Source: Sphingomonadaceae bacterium (GTDB lineage Bacteria > Pseudomonadota > Alphaproteobacteria > Sphingomonadales > Sphingomonadaceae). From it: DNA of 62,382 bases. Of the stretch, positions 35,082 through 43,505 are shown in pieces. The DNA is taken from contig CANJUF010000016.1 in NCBI GenBank assembly GCA_947477745.1, positions 1 to 62,382 on the forward strand. Direction: 5' to 3'. The notes under the pieces were generated by a model. That model was not told the DNA's origin. It ran no database searches and saw only the letters and a list, made by a program, of their open reading frames with translations. Positions within the stretch are counted from its first letter, which is position 1. Every line of letters starts with the position of its first letter. The position numbers and the translations under genes are program-made.

Positions 35082-36062
35082 ATGCCATTCAAGACCCGCG
35101 TGACCGAAATGCTCGGCGTCGAGCATCCCATCGTCCAGGGCGGCATGCAGAACGTGGGCTATGCCGAGCTGGCAAGCGCCGTTTCCAACGCCGGCGGGCT
35201 TGGCCTGATCACCGCGCTGACTCAACCCAGCCCGGAGGCGCTGGCCGCCGAGATCGAGCGCTGCCGTTCGATGACGAGCAAGCCGTTCGGCGTTAACCTG
35301 ACTTACCTGCCGACGCTGAACGCGCCCGATTACGGCGCCTTTGCCAAGGTCATCATCGATGCCGGGATTACGATTGTCGAGACCGCCGGTTCGCCAAAGG
35401 TGCGCGAGATCTGGGAAATGATGAAGCCGCACGGCATCACCATCGTTCACAAGTGCACCTCGGTGCGCCATGCGCTCTCGGCCGAAAAGCACGGCTGCGA
35501 CATCATCTCGATCGATGGTTTCGAATGCGCCGGACACCCGGGCGAGGATGACATTCCCGGCCTGATCCTCATCCCGGCTACCAAGGACAAGGTGAAAATT
35601 CCGCTGCTCGCTTCGGGCGGGATCGGCGACGCGCGCGGCTTCGTCGCCGCGCTGGCGCTGGGCGCGGAAGGCATCAACATGGGGACGCGCTTCTGCGCCA
35701 CCAGGGAAGCACCGATCCACGACAACGTGAAGGCCAAATATGTCGAGAACGACGAGCTTGGCACCAACCTCATCTTCCGTAAGTTCCACAACTCGGCCCG
35801 TGTCGGCAAGAACGAGGTCTCGGACGAGGTCGTGGCGATTTCCGCCAAGGAAGGCGCGGTGTTCGAGGATGTGCGCCACCTCGTCTCGGGCGCGCAGGGC
35901 GCCGAAGTGCTCAAGACCGGTGACCTGTCCAAGGGCATTTTCTGGGCGGGCATGATCCAGGGCCTCATCCACGACATCCCGACCTGCCAGGAACTGATCG
36001 ACCGGATCATCGGCGGGGCCCAGGAAATCGTTCGCGAGCGGCTGAACGGCATGCTGGTCTGA
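35082..36062 (+). CDS. Nitronate monooxygenase / 2-nitropropane dioxygenase-like flavoprotein
   Basis: A 326-residue FMN TIM-barrel protein: HPIVQGGMQNVGYAELASAVSNAGGLG (about 15-41, split), GFECAGHPGE with the catalytic His (about 147-156) and the phosphate-binding LLASGGIGDARGF. Besides nitronates, relatives such as FabK reduce enoyl thioesters; in this CoA-ester gene set an enoyl-CoA or flavin-linked redox role is at least as likely (inference). It is placed 29 bases after the ACAD pair and 22 bases before a crotonase gene. Confidence 0.88.
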   Translation: MPFKTRVTEMLGVEHPIVQGGMQNVGYAELASAVSNAGGLGLITALTQPSPEALAAEIERCRSMTSKPFGVNLTYLPTLNAPDYGAFAKVIIDAGITIVETAGSPKVREIWEMMKPHGITIVHKCTSVRHALSAEKHGCDIISIDGFECAGHPGEDDIPGLILIPATKDKVKIPLLASGGIGDARGFVAALALGAEGINMGTRFCATREAPIHDNVKAKYVENDELGTNLIFRKFHNSARVGKNEVSDEVVAISAKEGAVFEDVRHLVSGAQGAEVLKTGDLSKGIFWAGMIQGLIHDIPTCQELIDRIIGGAQEIVRERLNGMLV

Positions 36063-36084
36063 TCAGAGCGGGCTGGCGCGCGCC

Positions 36085-36867
36085 GTGTCATATGAGAAGG
36101 TCCTTTACTCGCTCGAAGGCGGCGTTGCGCACATTTCGCTTAACGATCCGGGTTCGCGCAACGCGATCTCGCGCATTGTCGCCGAGGAAGTGATCACGGC
36201 GCTTGGCCGCGCCGAGCAAGAGGCGCGCGCCGTGCTGCTGACCGGCGAAGGCAAGGGCTTTTGCTCGGGTGCAAACCTTGCCGATACTGAGGTCGATCTG
36301 GCCGATCCGATGCGCGATGCGGGCCTGGCGCTCGACGCCTATCTGCACCCGATGATTTCGGCGGTGCAGTCGCTTTGCATTCCGGTTGTAACTTCGGTGC
36401 AGGGCGCAGCGGCAGGCGTCGGCTCTTCGCTGGCGCTGGCGGGCGACATGATTGTCTGCGGCCAGAGCGCATATTTCATGCAAGCGTTCCGCCATGTCGG
36501 GCTAGTGGGTGATGGCGGCGCGACCTGGCTGCTGGCGCGCGCGGTCGGCCGGGTTCGTGCGATGGAGCTCTTGCTTTTGGGCGAACCTTTGCCAGCCGAG
36601 AAGGCGCTAGAGTGGGGGTTGGTCAACCGCGTCGTTCCCGACGACAAGCTGCGCGAAAGCGCGATGACGCTGGCCAGGGAGCTGGCAGCGGGACCGGCCT
36701 CGCTCGGCATGATCAAGCGCACTGCATGGGGCGCGAACGATTGCTCGCTCAAACAGGCGATGGCCGCCGAGCGCGCCGCGCAGCGCGACGCCAGCCGCAC
36801 CGACGATTTCGTGGAGGGCGTAAATGCTTTCCGTGACAAACGACCGCCCGGGTTCAAAGGGCGCTGA
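36085..36867 (+). CDS. Enoyl-CoA hydratase/isomerase family protein
   Basis: A 260-residue crotonase-fold protein starting with GTG. Oxyanion-hole motifs are GKGFCSGANLADTE (about 55-68) and SVQGAAAGVGSSLALAGD. The usual second catalytic Glu region reads VGLVGDGGATWLL, with Asp and Gly where hydratases often have PE, so it may be an isomerase or ring-cleaving crotonase and not a standard hydratase. It sits within the plus-strand catabolic operon between the nitronate monooxygenase-like gene and two VOC genes. Confidence 0.88.
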   Translation: MSYEKVLYSLEGGVAHISLNDPGSRNAISRIVAEEVITALGRAEQEARAVLLTGEGKGFCSGANLADTEVDLADPMRDAGLALDAYLHPMISAVQSLCIPVVTSVQGAAAGVGSSLALAGDMIVCGQSAYFMQAFRHVGLVGDGGATWLLARAVGRVRAMELLLLGEPLPAEKALEWGLVNRVVPDDKLRESAMTLARELAAGPASLGMIKRTAWGANDCSLKQAMAAERAAQRDASRTDDFVEGVNAFRDKRPPGFKGR

Positions 36868-36889
36868 AACAACACCTAGAGGAGAGAGA

Positions 36890-37276
36890 ATGATGATCGG
36901 ATATGCAACCGTAGGCACCAACGACACGTCCAAGGCGCTGCCCTTTTACGACGCCGTTCTGGGCGAGCTTGGCGCGAAGAAAGCGTTCGATTCGCCCAAG
37001 GGCGGCCGGCTCTATTCGCGCACCGAAGGCAAGTTCGAATTCAGCGTCACCCCGCCTTACGACGGCAGTCCGGCGACTGTCGGAAACGGCTCGATGATCG
37101 CGCTGGCTGCCGATACGCAGGAACAGGTGCGCAACGTCTATGCCAAGGCGATGGAACTGGGCGGAACCTGCGAGGGCGAGCCGGGCTGGCGCGGACCGGA
37201 AGGCGGCTTCTACGGCGCCTATTTCCGCGATCTCGATGGCAACAAGCTGTGCGTCTACCGGATGGGCCCCGCCTGA
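36890..37276 (+). CDS. VOC family protein (small glyoxalase-like)
   Basis: A 128-residue vicinal-oxygen-chelate protein: IGYATVGTNDTSKALPFYDAV at the N-terminus, GPEGGFYGAYFRDLDGNKLCVYRMG at the C-terminus (two stretches of the fold, metal ligand Glu replaced by Cys-Val pattern, so metal binding is doubtful). The ATG follows GGAGAGAGA. It lies 22 bases after the crotonase gene. Substrate unknown. Confidence 0.82.
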   Translation: MMIGYATVGTNDTSKALPFYDAVLGELGAKKAFDSPKGGRLYSRTEGKFEFSVTPPYDGSPATVGNGSMIALAADTQEQVRNVYAKAMELGGTCEGEPGWRGPEGGFYGAYFRDLDGNKLCVYRMGPA

Positions 37277-37307
37277 TCCGGTTTCCTCAGCCACGGGAGA
37301 GCACGCT

Positions 37308-37775
37308 ATGATCAGAGCCATCCATCACGTCGGGATCAATTGCCGCGATATGGCGCGCATGCAGCGCTTCTACAGCGAGGCCTTCAGTTTTGAACCGGTC
37401 GACGAGGGCTTTGCCTGGGGCGGCGACGCGACGATGGATCACATCGTCGATCTTGCCGGATCGGCGGCCAAGGGTGTGATGATGCGGGCGGGGACGTGCT
37501 ATCTTGAACTGTTCGAGTACAGCGCGCCGCCTGCCCGGTTCACCGAACCCATGCGGCCCAACGATCCCGGTTACACGCACATCTGCGTCGACGTCACCGA
37601 TATCGAGGCTGACATCGCGCATCTGGAAAAGTGCGGCATGACGTTTGGCGGGCGGGAATTCGTCGATGTCGGCCACGTCAAGACGATCTACGGCTACGAC
37701 CCCGAAGGCAACGTGATCGAGGTGCAGCAGACGACGCCGAATAACGGCTTCACGCTGGAGGAACTGGCGAAGTAA
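37308..37775 (+). CDS. VOC family protein, methylmalonyl-CoA-epimerase-like fold
   Basis: A 155-residue VOC protein with both paired beta-alpha modules. First-module His in IHHVGINCRDMARMQRFYSE, Glu in CYLELFEY, second-module His in YTHICVDVTDIEADIAHLE and Glu in PEGNVIEVQQ form a complete HxE/HxE metal site. It may be an epimerase, lyase or dioxygenase; the CoA-ester context makes an acyl-CoA epimerase possible. Last gene of the plus-strand run; a strong terminator follows immediately. Confidence 0.85.
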   Translation: MIRAIHHVGINCRDMARMQRFYSEAFSFEPVDEGFAWGGDATMDHIVDLAGSAAKGVMMRAGTCYLELFEYSAPPARFTEPMRPNDPGYTHICVDVTDIEADIAHLEKCGMTFGGREFVDVGHVKTIYGYDPEGNVIEVQQTTPNNGFTLEELAK

Positions 37776-37783
37776 ACTATCAT

Positions 37784-37815
37784 CCCCTCCCCTTCAGGGG
37801 AGGGGAAGTTCTTTT
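37784..37815. terminator. Bidirectional intrinsic terminator
   Basis: CCCCTCCCC (37784-37792), loop TTCA, GGGGAGGGG (37797-37805): a perfect 9-bp stem with AAGTTCTTTT after it on the plus strand. It lies between the convergent VOC and thiolase-like genes and can serve both, though the T-run favours the plus-strand operon. Confidence 0.85.
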
Positions 37816-37819
37816 GTCG

Positions 37820-38980
37820 TCAATCCCTTGCCAGCAGCAGAGCCGCAGCCATCGGGCCGCCGCCCGAGGTCGCCACCGCGACCTGATGCTTGTTCTTGAT
37901 CTGCCGCGCGCCGCCTTCGCCGCGAAGCTGCACCACCGATTCGTGCGCAAAGCCGAAGCCGTGCAGGCGCCCGGCGCCAAGCTGGCCGCCAAAGGTGTTG
38001 AGTGGCAGTTCGCCATCCAGCGCGATGCGGTGGCCGCCGTCGATGAATTCATGCGCCGAGCCGCGCTCGCAAAAGCCGAGCCCTTCGAGCCAGGTCAGCG
38101 GCAGGAAAGCGAAACCATCATAGAACTGGATGGTATCGACGTCCTTCACCGAATAGTCGGTGTAATTCCAAAGGTCGCGTCCGGCATCATAGCTTGAGGT
38201 CCATTCCGGCTGGTCCCACGAGAAGCTGTCGATAGAGCCTGACATAGCGGCAATGCGGATCGGCGTGGACTTGACCTCGTCGAGCGCGTCCTGCGCCGAG
38301 ACGATCACCACGGTCGAGCAATCGGAATAGCGGTCGCAATCCCACAGGCACAGCGGCGTGGTGATCATCCGCGCCTCCATGTATTCGTCGAGCGTCAGTT
38401 CCTTCTTGGAGATGTTGCGCGCGCGCGGGTTGAGCTGCGCGTTGCGGTGCGCGTTGATCGCGATCTGGCCGAGCTGCTCGCGCTTCATCCCGTATTTGAA
38501 GACATGGCGGTTGGCATATTGCGCCACCCAGTTGGCCGCTGATGTCGCCCAGTAGGGCATGAGATACTGCATCGATCCGGGCAGGTCGCCACCGCGCGGA
38601 GTCGGATATTCGTCGGGCCGGGCCTGAGCGGCGGCTTCGTAAACCGTGCGGAAGCAGATGATATGGCGGGCGAGGCCCTGCTTCACCGCCATCGCTGCAT
38701 TGCCGATCGCGGCAAGCTGCGCGGGCAGTTCGCCGCCGCCGGTATGCCACTTGGACTTGATGCCAAGGGCATCGGCCAGCTCCTCCGAACCGACCGGCGA
38801 GAAACCGCCCGCCATCTTGCCCGGGTAAGTCGAAACCCCGTCGATCTGGTCGACCGTCAGCCCCGCGTCGGCGAGCGCTTCCTTGACCGCATCGATGGTA
38901 AGCAGGAGCGGATGGCGGGTCAGGCGAACGCCAACCTCGGACTGGCCGACCCCGGTGATGTAGGCTTCCTTGCTTGCCAT
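37820..38980 (-). CDS. Thiolase-fold protein lacking the catalytic Cys (SCPx/Ltp2-like)
   Basis: A 386-residue thiolase-superfamily protein: AYITGVGQSEVGVRL start, CVDRYSDCSTVVIVSAQ-like core (DCDRYSDCSTVVIV), YDGFAFLPLTWLEGLGFC and LPLNTFGGQLGAGRLHGFG near the C-terminus. The nucleophilic Cys loop of true thiolases (AC.SG) is replaced by WHTGGGELPAQL, so Claisen chemistry is unlikely. Cys-less relatives (Ltp2) are retro-aldolases in steroid side-chain degradation and work with a DUF35 partner, which is encoded two bases upstream here. Confidence 0.85.
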   Translation of the reverse strand: MASKEAYITGVGQSEVGVRLTRHPLLLTIDAVKEALADAGLTVDQIDGVSTYPGKMAGGFSPVGSEELADALGIKSKWHTGGGELPAQLAAIGNAAMAVKQGLARHIICFRTVYEAAAQARPDEYPTPRGGDLPGSMQYLMPYWATSAANWVAQYANRHVFKYGMKREQLGQIAINAHRNAQLNPRARNISKKELTLDEYMEARMITTPLCLWDCDRYSDCSTVVIVSAQDALDEVKSTPIRIAAMSGSIDSFSWDQPEWTSSYDAGRDLWNYTDYSVKDVDTIQFYDGFAFLPLTWLEGLGFCERGSAHEFIDGGHRIALDGELPLNTFGGQLGAGRLHGFGFAHESVVQLRGEGGARQIKNKHQVAVATSGGGPMAAALLLARD

Positions 38981-38982
38981 GG

Positions 38983-39390
38983 TCAGTCAGCCTTTTCGAA
39001 CAGCGGGAACCAGATGCCGTCCTGCTCGTCGAACAGGACGCGGACCTTGTCCTCGGGCCGCACAGCGTCAATGTCGCAATTGACGATATTAGTGGTGAGG
39101 ATCACGCCGGGCGCACCGTCCGGCCGCACTCGCGCGATGACATAAGGCACCTCGACGCCGGGAAACCACGCTTGGTGATTGACCGTGAAAGTGTCGATCG
39201 CACCGGTGCCGGGCAAGGCTTCGTAGCCGAGATCCTCCGACTGGCACTTGCGGCACACGGGCAGCGCCGGATGGTTGAACCTCTGGCACGAATTGCACTT
39301 CTGCATCTTGAGCGTGCCTTCGGCGCCAGCAGTCCAGTAGGGACGGTTGTATTCGTCGAGCCGTGGCCGCATGCGGGCTGGGTTGGTCAT
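38983..39390 (-). CDS. Zn-ribbon/OB-fold DUF35 protein, thiolase partner
   Basis: A 135-residue protein with a rubredoxin-like zinc ribbon (CNSC at about 32-35 and CRKC at about 46-49) followed by an OB-fold (GAIDTFTVNHQAWFPGVEVPYVIARV). DUF35 proteins associate with SCPx-type thiolases and Ltp2 aldolases and shape their active site or CoA access. It is immediately upstream of, and surely co-translated with, the thiolase-like gene (two-base gap). The conserved cysteine quartet is intact. Confidence 0.9.
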   Translation of the reverse strand: MTNPARMRPRLDEYNRPYWTAGAEGTLKMQKCNSCQRFNHPALPVCRKCQSEDLGYEALPGTGAIDTFTVNHQAWFPGVEVPYVIARVRPDGAPGVILTTNIVNCDIDAVRPEDKVRVLFDEQDGIWFPLFEKAD

Positions 39391-39492
39391 CGTTGTCCTT
39401 TCGGAAAAGCTTTAAGTTCCATATCCCACCCGAGGCCCCGCTCAAGTGTGACCGAGTGGGCAATGCGTATTGATCGCTTGCGCGTTGTCGGC

Positions 39493-40419
39493 TCAAAAAT
39501 CCCGAACCGCCGGGATGATTTCCTCGGCGACATACTGGACATGGTCTTTCCAGCCTTGCAGCGAGGTCAGCGGCGGCGATGATACGCCGCTCCAGGTCAC
39601 GCCGAGGCTCGCCAGCCAGCCAAGTTCATCAAGCGTCTGCTGCTTCGACTTGCCGCCCTTGGCCAGTTCATTTTCGACGACAACGTGGCCTTCGCCGATC
39701 GCGCCGGTGCTCAGCGAATAGGACACATCGTTGAGCTTGCCGCCATAGTCGGGCTGCGATCGGATGAAATCGAGCCGTTCGGCGATCTTGTCGGGCGGGG
39801 TAAGGAACGGCATCCAGCCGGAGCCGTATCTGCCCGTGCGCTTGAGCGCGGCGTCGGCATCACCGCCGAACCAGATCGGAATGCCGCCTTCCTGCACGGG
39901 CCTGGGCGCGAAAGCGATATCCTTGAACGAGACATATTCGCCCTCGAACTCAGGCTTGTCGCTAGTCCACAACTCGATCATCGCGCGCACATATTCCTCG
40001 GACATGGCGCCGCGCTTGTGGAAATCGACACCGAGAATGTCGAACTCCTCCTTGAGCCAGCCGACGCCGAAGTTGACGGTGACGCGTCCGCCCGAAAGCC
40101 AGTCCATCGTCGACAATGCCTTGGCGACGACGATCGGGTTCTGCAGCGGCAAGAGCTGGATGCATGAGTTGACGCGCATCTTCTGCGTCGCGCCCGCGAG
40201 GTGCGCCATGCCGATCAACGCGTTGAAATAGAAACCGCCCGACAGATCGACATGCTCGGTGGGAATGACGTGATGCTCGGGCACCTGCACCATCTCATAG
40301 CCGAGCCCTTCGGCCCACTTGACCAGTTCGGTTTGCTGGAGCCCGGTGACATCCAGCTCCCAAGGCTGGGTCAGGGCCTTCAACTCCATCATGTGCGGCA
40401 GTGCGAATCCAAGCTTCAT
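39493..40419 (-). CDS. LLM-class flavin/F420-dependent oxidoreductase (TIGR03619-like)
   Basis: A 308-residue luciferase-like TIM barrel: MKLGFALPHMMELKALTQ, YEMVQVPEHHVIPTEHVDLSGGF, RVTVNFGVGWLKEEFDILGV and IPIWFGGDADAALKRTGRYGSGWMPF. The last two are TIGR03619 hallmarks. Whether it uses F420 or FMN cannot be decided here; no F420 genes are in the window. ATG 40419 has GAGGGGTTAAGA upstream. It is the first gene of the minus-strand LLM-DUF35-thiolase unit. A second member lies at 53724. Confidence 0.85.
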   Translation of the reverse strand: MKLGFALPHMMELKALTQPWELDVTGLQQTELVKWAEGLGYEMVQVPEHHVIPTEHVDLSGGFYFNALIGMAHLAGATQKMRVNSCIQLLPLQNPIVVAKALSTMDWLSGGRVTVNFGVGWLKEEFDILGVDFHKRGAMSEEYVRAMIELWTSDKPEFEGEYVSFKDIAFAPRPVQEGGIPIWFGGDADAALKRTGRYGSGWMPFLTPPDKIAERLDFIRSQPDYGGKLNDVSYSLSTGAIGEGHVVVENELAKGGKSKQQTLDELGWLASLGVTWSGVSSPPLTSLQGWKDHVQYVAEEIIPAVRDF

Positions 40420-40571
40420 TCTTAACCCCTCCCGTCCGGGTCCGTTATCGCGCCACAAGGCAGACAAATTTGCCACGGGGCAAGCCCATGCAGCGAATTT
40501 TTTTCGCGCCGGTCTTGAGTTGCGGGCGCTAGGGCGCTTTGTGCGAATTTAAGTTCGCAAAAGGGAACACC

Positions 40572-40904
40572 ATGTCGATCACTATCAATATCACCGACGC
40601 GGCGGGCGTGCCTCACGTGATTCCCGACGCCATGACCGGGATCACCCTGATGGAAGTTTCCAAGCAGCACGGGGTCGAAGGCGTGCTCGGCAATTGCGGC
40701 GGTGGCGCGGCCTGCGGCACATGTCATGTCTATGTCGACGCCGATTGGCTGGACCGGCTGCCCGCGTCCGATGCAATCGAGGCCGACATGCTCGAAATGC
40801 TGGAGGACACGCGGAAGGACAACTCGCGCCTTGGCTGTCAGATCAGGCTGGCCGATGCGCTCGACGGGCTGACGGTGACGGTCGCCCCGCCTTCGGATTA
40901 CTGA
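40572..40904 (+). CDS. 2Fe-2S ferredoxin (adrenodoxin/putidaredoxin type)
   Basis: A 110-residue ferredoxin with the cluster motif C-x5-C-x2-C (NCGGGAACGTC, about 40-50) and the fourth Cys in SRLGCQIRL (about 87). The sequence DRLPASDAIEADMLEM is typical of ferredoxins that serve P450s and some Rieske oxygenases. It could feed the Rieske oxygenase at 28695. It ends directly against the stop of the convergent flavin reductase gene (stops at 40902-40904 and 40905-40907). Confidence 0.93.
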   Translation: MSITINITDAAGVPHVIPDAMTGITLMEVSKQHGVEGVLGNCGGGAACGTCHVYVDADWLDRLPASDAIEADMLEMLEDTRKDNSRLGCQIRLADALDGLTVTVAPPSDY

Positions 40905-41396
40905 TCAGCCCAGCTCAGCAAACCCGCCGTAACGGCCGCGGTGAAACAGCATCGGATCGCCCTCGCGCGGGGTTTCCATGCGCAGCACCTGGCCGAGCAC
41001 GAACCAGTGATCTCCCGCTTCGGTGACCGAATGGATCGTGCATTCGATGGTCGCGATCGCGTCGGCGAGCACGGGGAGGCCGTGATCCGAAACGGTCAAA
41101 TCGACGCCAGCGAACTTGTCGCCCTTGCCGGCAAGCTGGCGGCATAGCTGCTGCTGGTCGCTGCCCAGCACGTTGACGCAGAACCGGCCCGCCTTCTCGA
41201 TCCTGGGCCAGCTTGTCGAGCTCTTGTCGGGCAGGAAGCCGACCAGCGGCGGGTCGAGCGAAACCGAAGTGAAGGTGCCGACGACCATTCCTGCCGGGGC
41301 ATCCTCTTCATCCAGCGCGGTGATCACCACCACGCCGGTCGGATAGGCGCCGAGCACCTGCCTGAACATTGCCGGGTCGATTGTCGCCTCGCTCAC
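40905..41396 (-). CDS. Flavin reductase domain protein
   Basis: A 163-residue FMN-binding split-barrel reductase: MFRQVLGAYPTGVVVITALD, GMVVGTFTSVSLDPPLVGFLP, RFCVNVLGSDQQQLCRQLAG and HWFVLGQVL form the normal order. It supplies reduced flavin to a two-component monooxygenase, possibly an LLM-type enzyme; no obvious partner is adjacent. The GTG at 41396 (MSEATIDPAMF) is taken as start. The frame remains open far upstream only as antisense of the aldehyde dehydrogenase gene. Confidence 0.88.
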   Translation of the reverse strand: MSEATIDPAMFRQVLGAYPTGVVVITALDEEDAPAGMVVGTFTSVSLDPPLVGFLPDKSSTSWPRIEKAGRFCVNVLGSDQQQLCRQLAGKGDKFAGVDLTVSDHGLPVLADAIATIECTIHSVTEAGDHWFVLGQVLRMETPREGDPMLFHRGRYGGFAELG

Positions 41397-41603
41397 TGTG
41401 CTGGTCTCTCTGTTCCGTTTGCGCCTCTCGCTTCCGCCTGCACGAGCCGCGCCAAGGTTGCAAGAGCAAGGCCATGCGCGGGAGAATCCCCTTGCCCGCA
41501 ACGCGGCGAAAGTGCAGGGGAAGCGCCTTGGCGTCCCGCCCCGGCCGAGTGTCGGAGGCGCACGCGAGACGCCCCATTTGCAAGCCGAGACAGGAAGAAA
41601 GAC

Positions 41604-43025
41604 ATGGCTACGATTGAACGGACAGCCGAGCTGGATGTTGCCGATGAAGTCGCCGCGCTGGTCGCGCGTTCGCGCACCGCGCAGGCCGCGATCGAGAACG
41701 CCACGCAGGAGCAGGTCGACCTGTGGATCAGGGGCATGGTCTATGCCGTCGCCCGCGAGGACGTGGCCGAAGAAATCGCCCGCCACACGGTCGAGGAAAC
41801 GCAGCTTGGCAACTATGACGGCAAGTTCCTCAAGATCTTCCGCAAGACCCGCGCCGCGCTGATGGATATCATCGATGACAAGTCGGTCGGCGTGATCGAG
41901 GAACTGCCCGAGCGCAATATCGTCAAGATCGCCAAGCCGGTGGGCGTGATCGGCGCGCTCTCTCCCTCGACCAATCCCGAGGCGACCCCGGTCATCAAGG
42001 CGATTAACGCCGTCAAGGGCCGCAATTCGGTTATCGTGTGCCCGCACCCGCGCGCCAAGATCACCAATCGTATCATCTGCGAGAAAATGCGCGAAGCACT
42101 GGTCAAACTCGGCGCGCCGGCCGATCTGGTCATCGCTATCGAGCAGCCTTCGGTCGAGAAGACCAACGAGGTGATGAAGCAGTGCGACCGCGTGCTGGCG
42201 ACGGGCGGCGGGCCGATGGTCAAGGCGGCCTATTCGTCGGGCACCCCGGCGCTGGGCGTCGGCGTCGGCAATGCGGTCATCACCGTGGACGAGTCCGCCG
42301 ATCTTGACGACGCGGCGGACAAGATCCGCACTTCCAAGACGCTCGACCTTGCCGCCTCTTGCTCGTCCGACAATTCGGTGATCCTGCTCGACGCGATCTA
42401 TGACGAGATGCTCGCCAAGCTGATCCACCAGGGCGGCTACGTCGTCAACGCGGACGAGAAGGCCAAGCTCCAGGCGGTGATCTGGGAAGACGATCACATC
42501 AACGCCAAGGTCGTGGCGCAGGACGCCGAGAAGATCGCGGGCATGGCGGGTTTTTCGATCCCCGAGGGCAAGCTGTTCTTCATCGTGCCCGAAGACGGCT
42601 ACGGGCCGGATCATCCGTTCTCGGGCGAGAAGATGACGGTGACGATGGCGCTCTACCGCGCGCGCGACATCGACCATGCGATCGAACTGACCAACGCGAT
42701 CCAGGCCTATCAGGGTCAGGGTCACTCCTGCGGCATCTACTCGACCAGCGACGCGAATATCATGAAGCTGGCCATGGCGACCAAGACCAGCCGGGTGATG
42801 GTGAACCAGCCGCAGGCGGCGTCCAACTCGGGCAACCTGTGGAACGGCATGCGTCAGACCTTCTCGCTGGGCTGCGGCTCGTGGGGTGGCAACGCCACCA
42901 ACAACAACATCAACTGGCAGGACCTCGTCAACGTGACCTGGGTGTCGAAGCCGCTCGCGGTGACCAAGACGATCCCCAGCGATGAGGACCTGTTTGGCAA
43001 GCAGGTGATCGAGGCGCTGGGATGA
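41604..43025 (+). CDS. CoA-acylating aldehyde dehydrogenase
   Basis: A 473-residue ALDH of the acylating class (EutE, AdhE N-domain, SauS). ATGGGPMVKAAYSSGTPALG (about 199-218) replaces the FTGS loop of ordinary ALDHs, and the nucleophile is Cys253 in LAASCSSDNSVI. It should interconvert an aldehyde and its acyl-CoA with NAD(P); sulfoacetaldehyde or a catabolic aldehyde released by the aldolase-like protein are candidates (inference). The 207-base leader holds nothing recognisable. The stop overlaps the next gene by four bases. Confidence 0.88.
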   Translation: MATIERTAELDVADEVAALVARSRTAQAAIENATQEQVDLWIRGMVYAVAREDVAEEIARHTVEETQLGNYDGKFLKIFRKTRAALMDIIDDKSVGVIEELPERNIVKIAKPVGVIGALSPSTNPEATPVIKAINAVKGRNSVIVCPHPRAKITNRIICEKMREALVKLGAPADLVIAIEQPSVEKTNEVMKQCDRVLATGGGPMVKAAYSSGTPALGVGVGNAVITVDESADLDDAADKIRTSKTLDLAASCSSDNSVILLDAIYDEMLAKLIHQGGYVVNADEKAKLQAVIWEDDHINAKVVAQDAEKIAGMAGFSIPEGKLFFIVPEDGYGPDHPFSGEKMTVTMALYRARDIDHAIELTNAIQAYQGQGHSCGIYSTSDANIMKLAMATKTSRVMVNQPQAASNSGNLWNGMRQTFSLGCGSWGGNATNNNINWQDLVNVTWVSKPLAVTKTIPSDEDLFGKQVIEALG

Positions 43026-43501
43026 CGGCCGTTTTCCGCACGCAGATCGCGCTGGCCGCGCTCGCGCTTGGCCTTGCCGGCTGCTCCAAACCAGCTCCCG
43101 AAGCCGAAGAGGCGGCTCCTTCGGCGCAGACGGCGATGCCTGCTCCTGTCGAGCCGGTCGCCACTGCCGCACCTGCCGCCGCGACCGCAATTCCCGAGGC
43201 CCTGCGTGGTCGCTGGGGCATCAATGCGGCTGATTGCGACACATCGCGCAGCGATGCCAAAGGCGCGATGGAAGTCGGCGCGAACAGCCTGAAGTTCTAC
43301 GAAGCTGTGGCTAAGCTCAATCGCATCGATTCGATTTCGGACAAAGGTCTTGGCGCGGCTTACGATTTCACCGGCGAAGGCCAATCGTGGCAACTCACGG
43401 TTGAATTGACTCTATCACCTGACGGCAAGACGCTGAATCGCAAGGATACCGGCCCCGATGCGCTGCCCGGGCCGCAAACCTATCAGCGCTGCGAGGCCTG
43501 A
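43022..43501 (+). CDS. Putative lipoprotein of unknown function
   Basis: A 159-residue exported protein whose lipobox LGLAGC places the acylated Cys at about residue 21. An Ala/Pro/Glu-rich spacer (to about 57) precedes a small domain: GRWGINAADCDTSRSDAKGA, VELTLSPDGKTLNRKD and a final YQRCE, giving two cysteines for a disulfide. Its ATG overlaps the aldehyde dehydrogenase stop (ATGA) and the hydrolase gene starts five bases after its stop, an unusual place for a lipoprotein. No family recognised. Confidence 0.75.
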   Translation: MTAVFRTQIALAALALGLAGCSKPAPEAEEAAPSAQTAMPAPVEPVATAAPAAATAIPEALRGRWGINAADCDTSRSDAKGAMEVGANSLKFYEAVAKLNRIDSISDKGLGAAYDFTGEGQSWQLTVELTLSPDGKTLNRKDTGPDALPGPQTYQRCEA

Positions 43502-43505
43502 CCCG

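Noticed and set aside
40905..43190. 761-codon open frame on the minus strand
   Set aside because: Only the last 163 codons look like a protein (flavin reductase). The rest is antisense to the acylating aldehyde dehydrogenase gene and has no motif.
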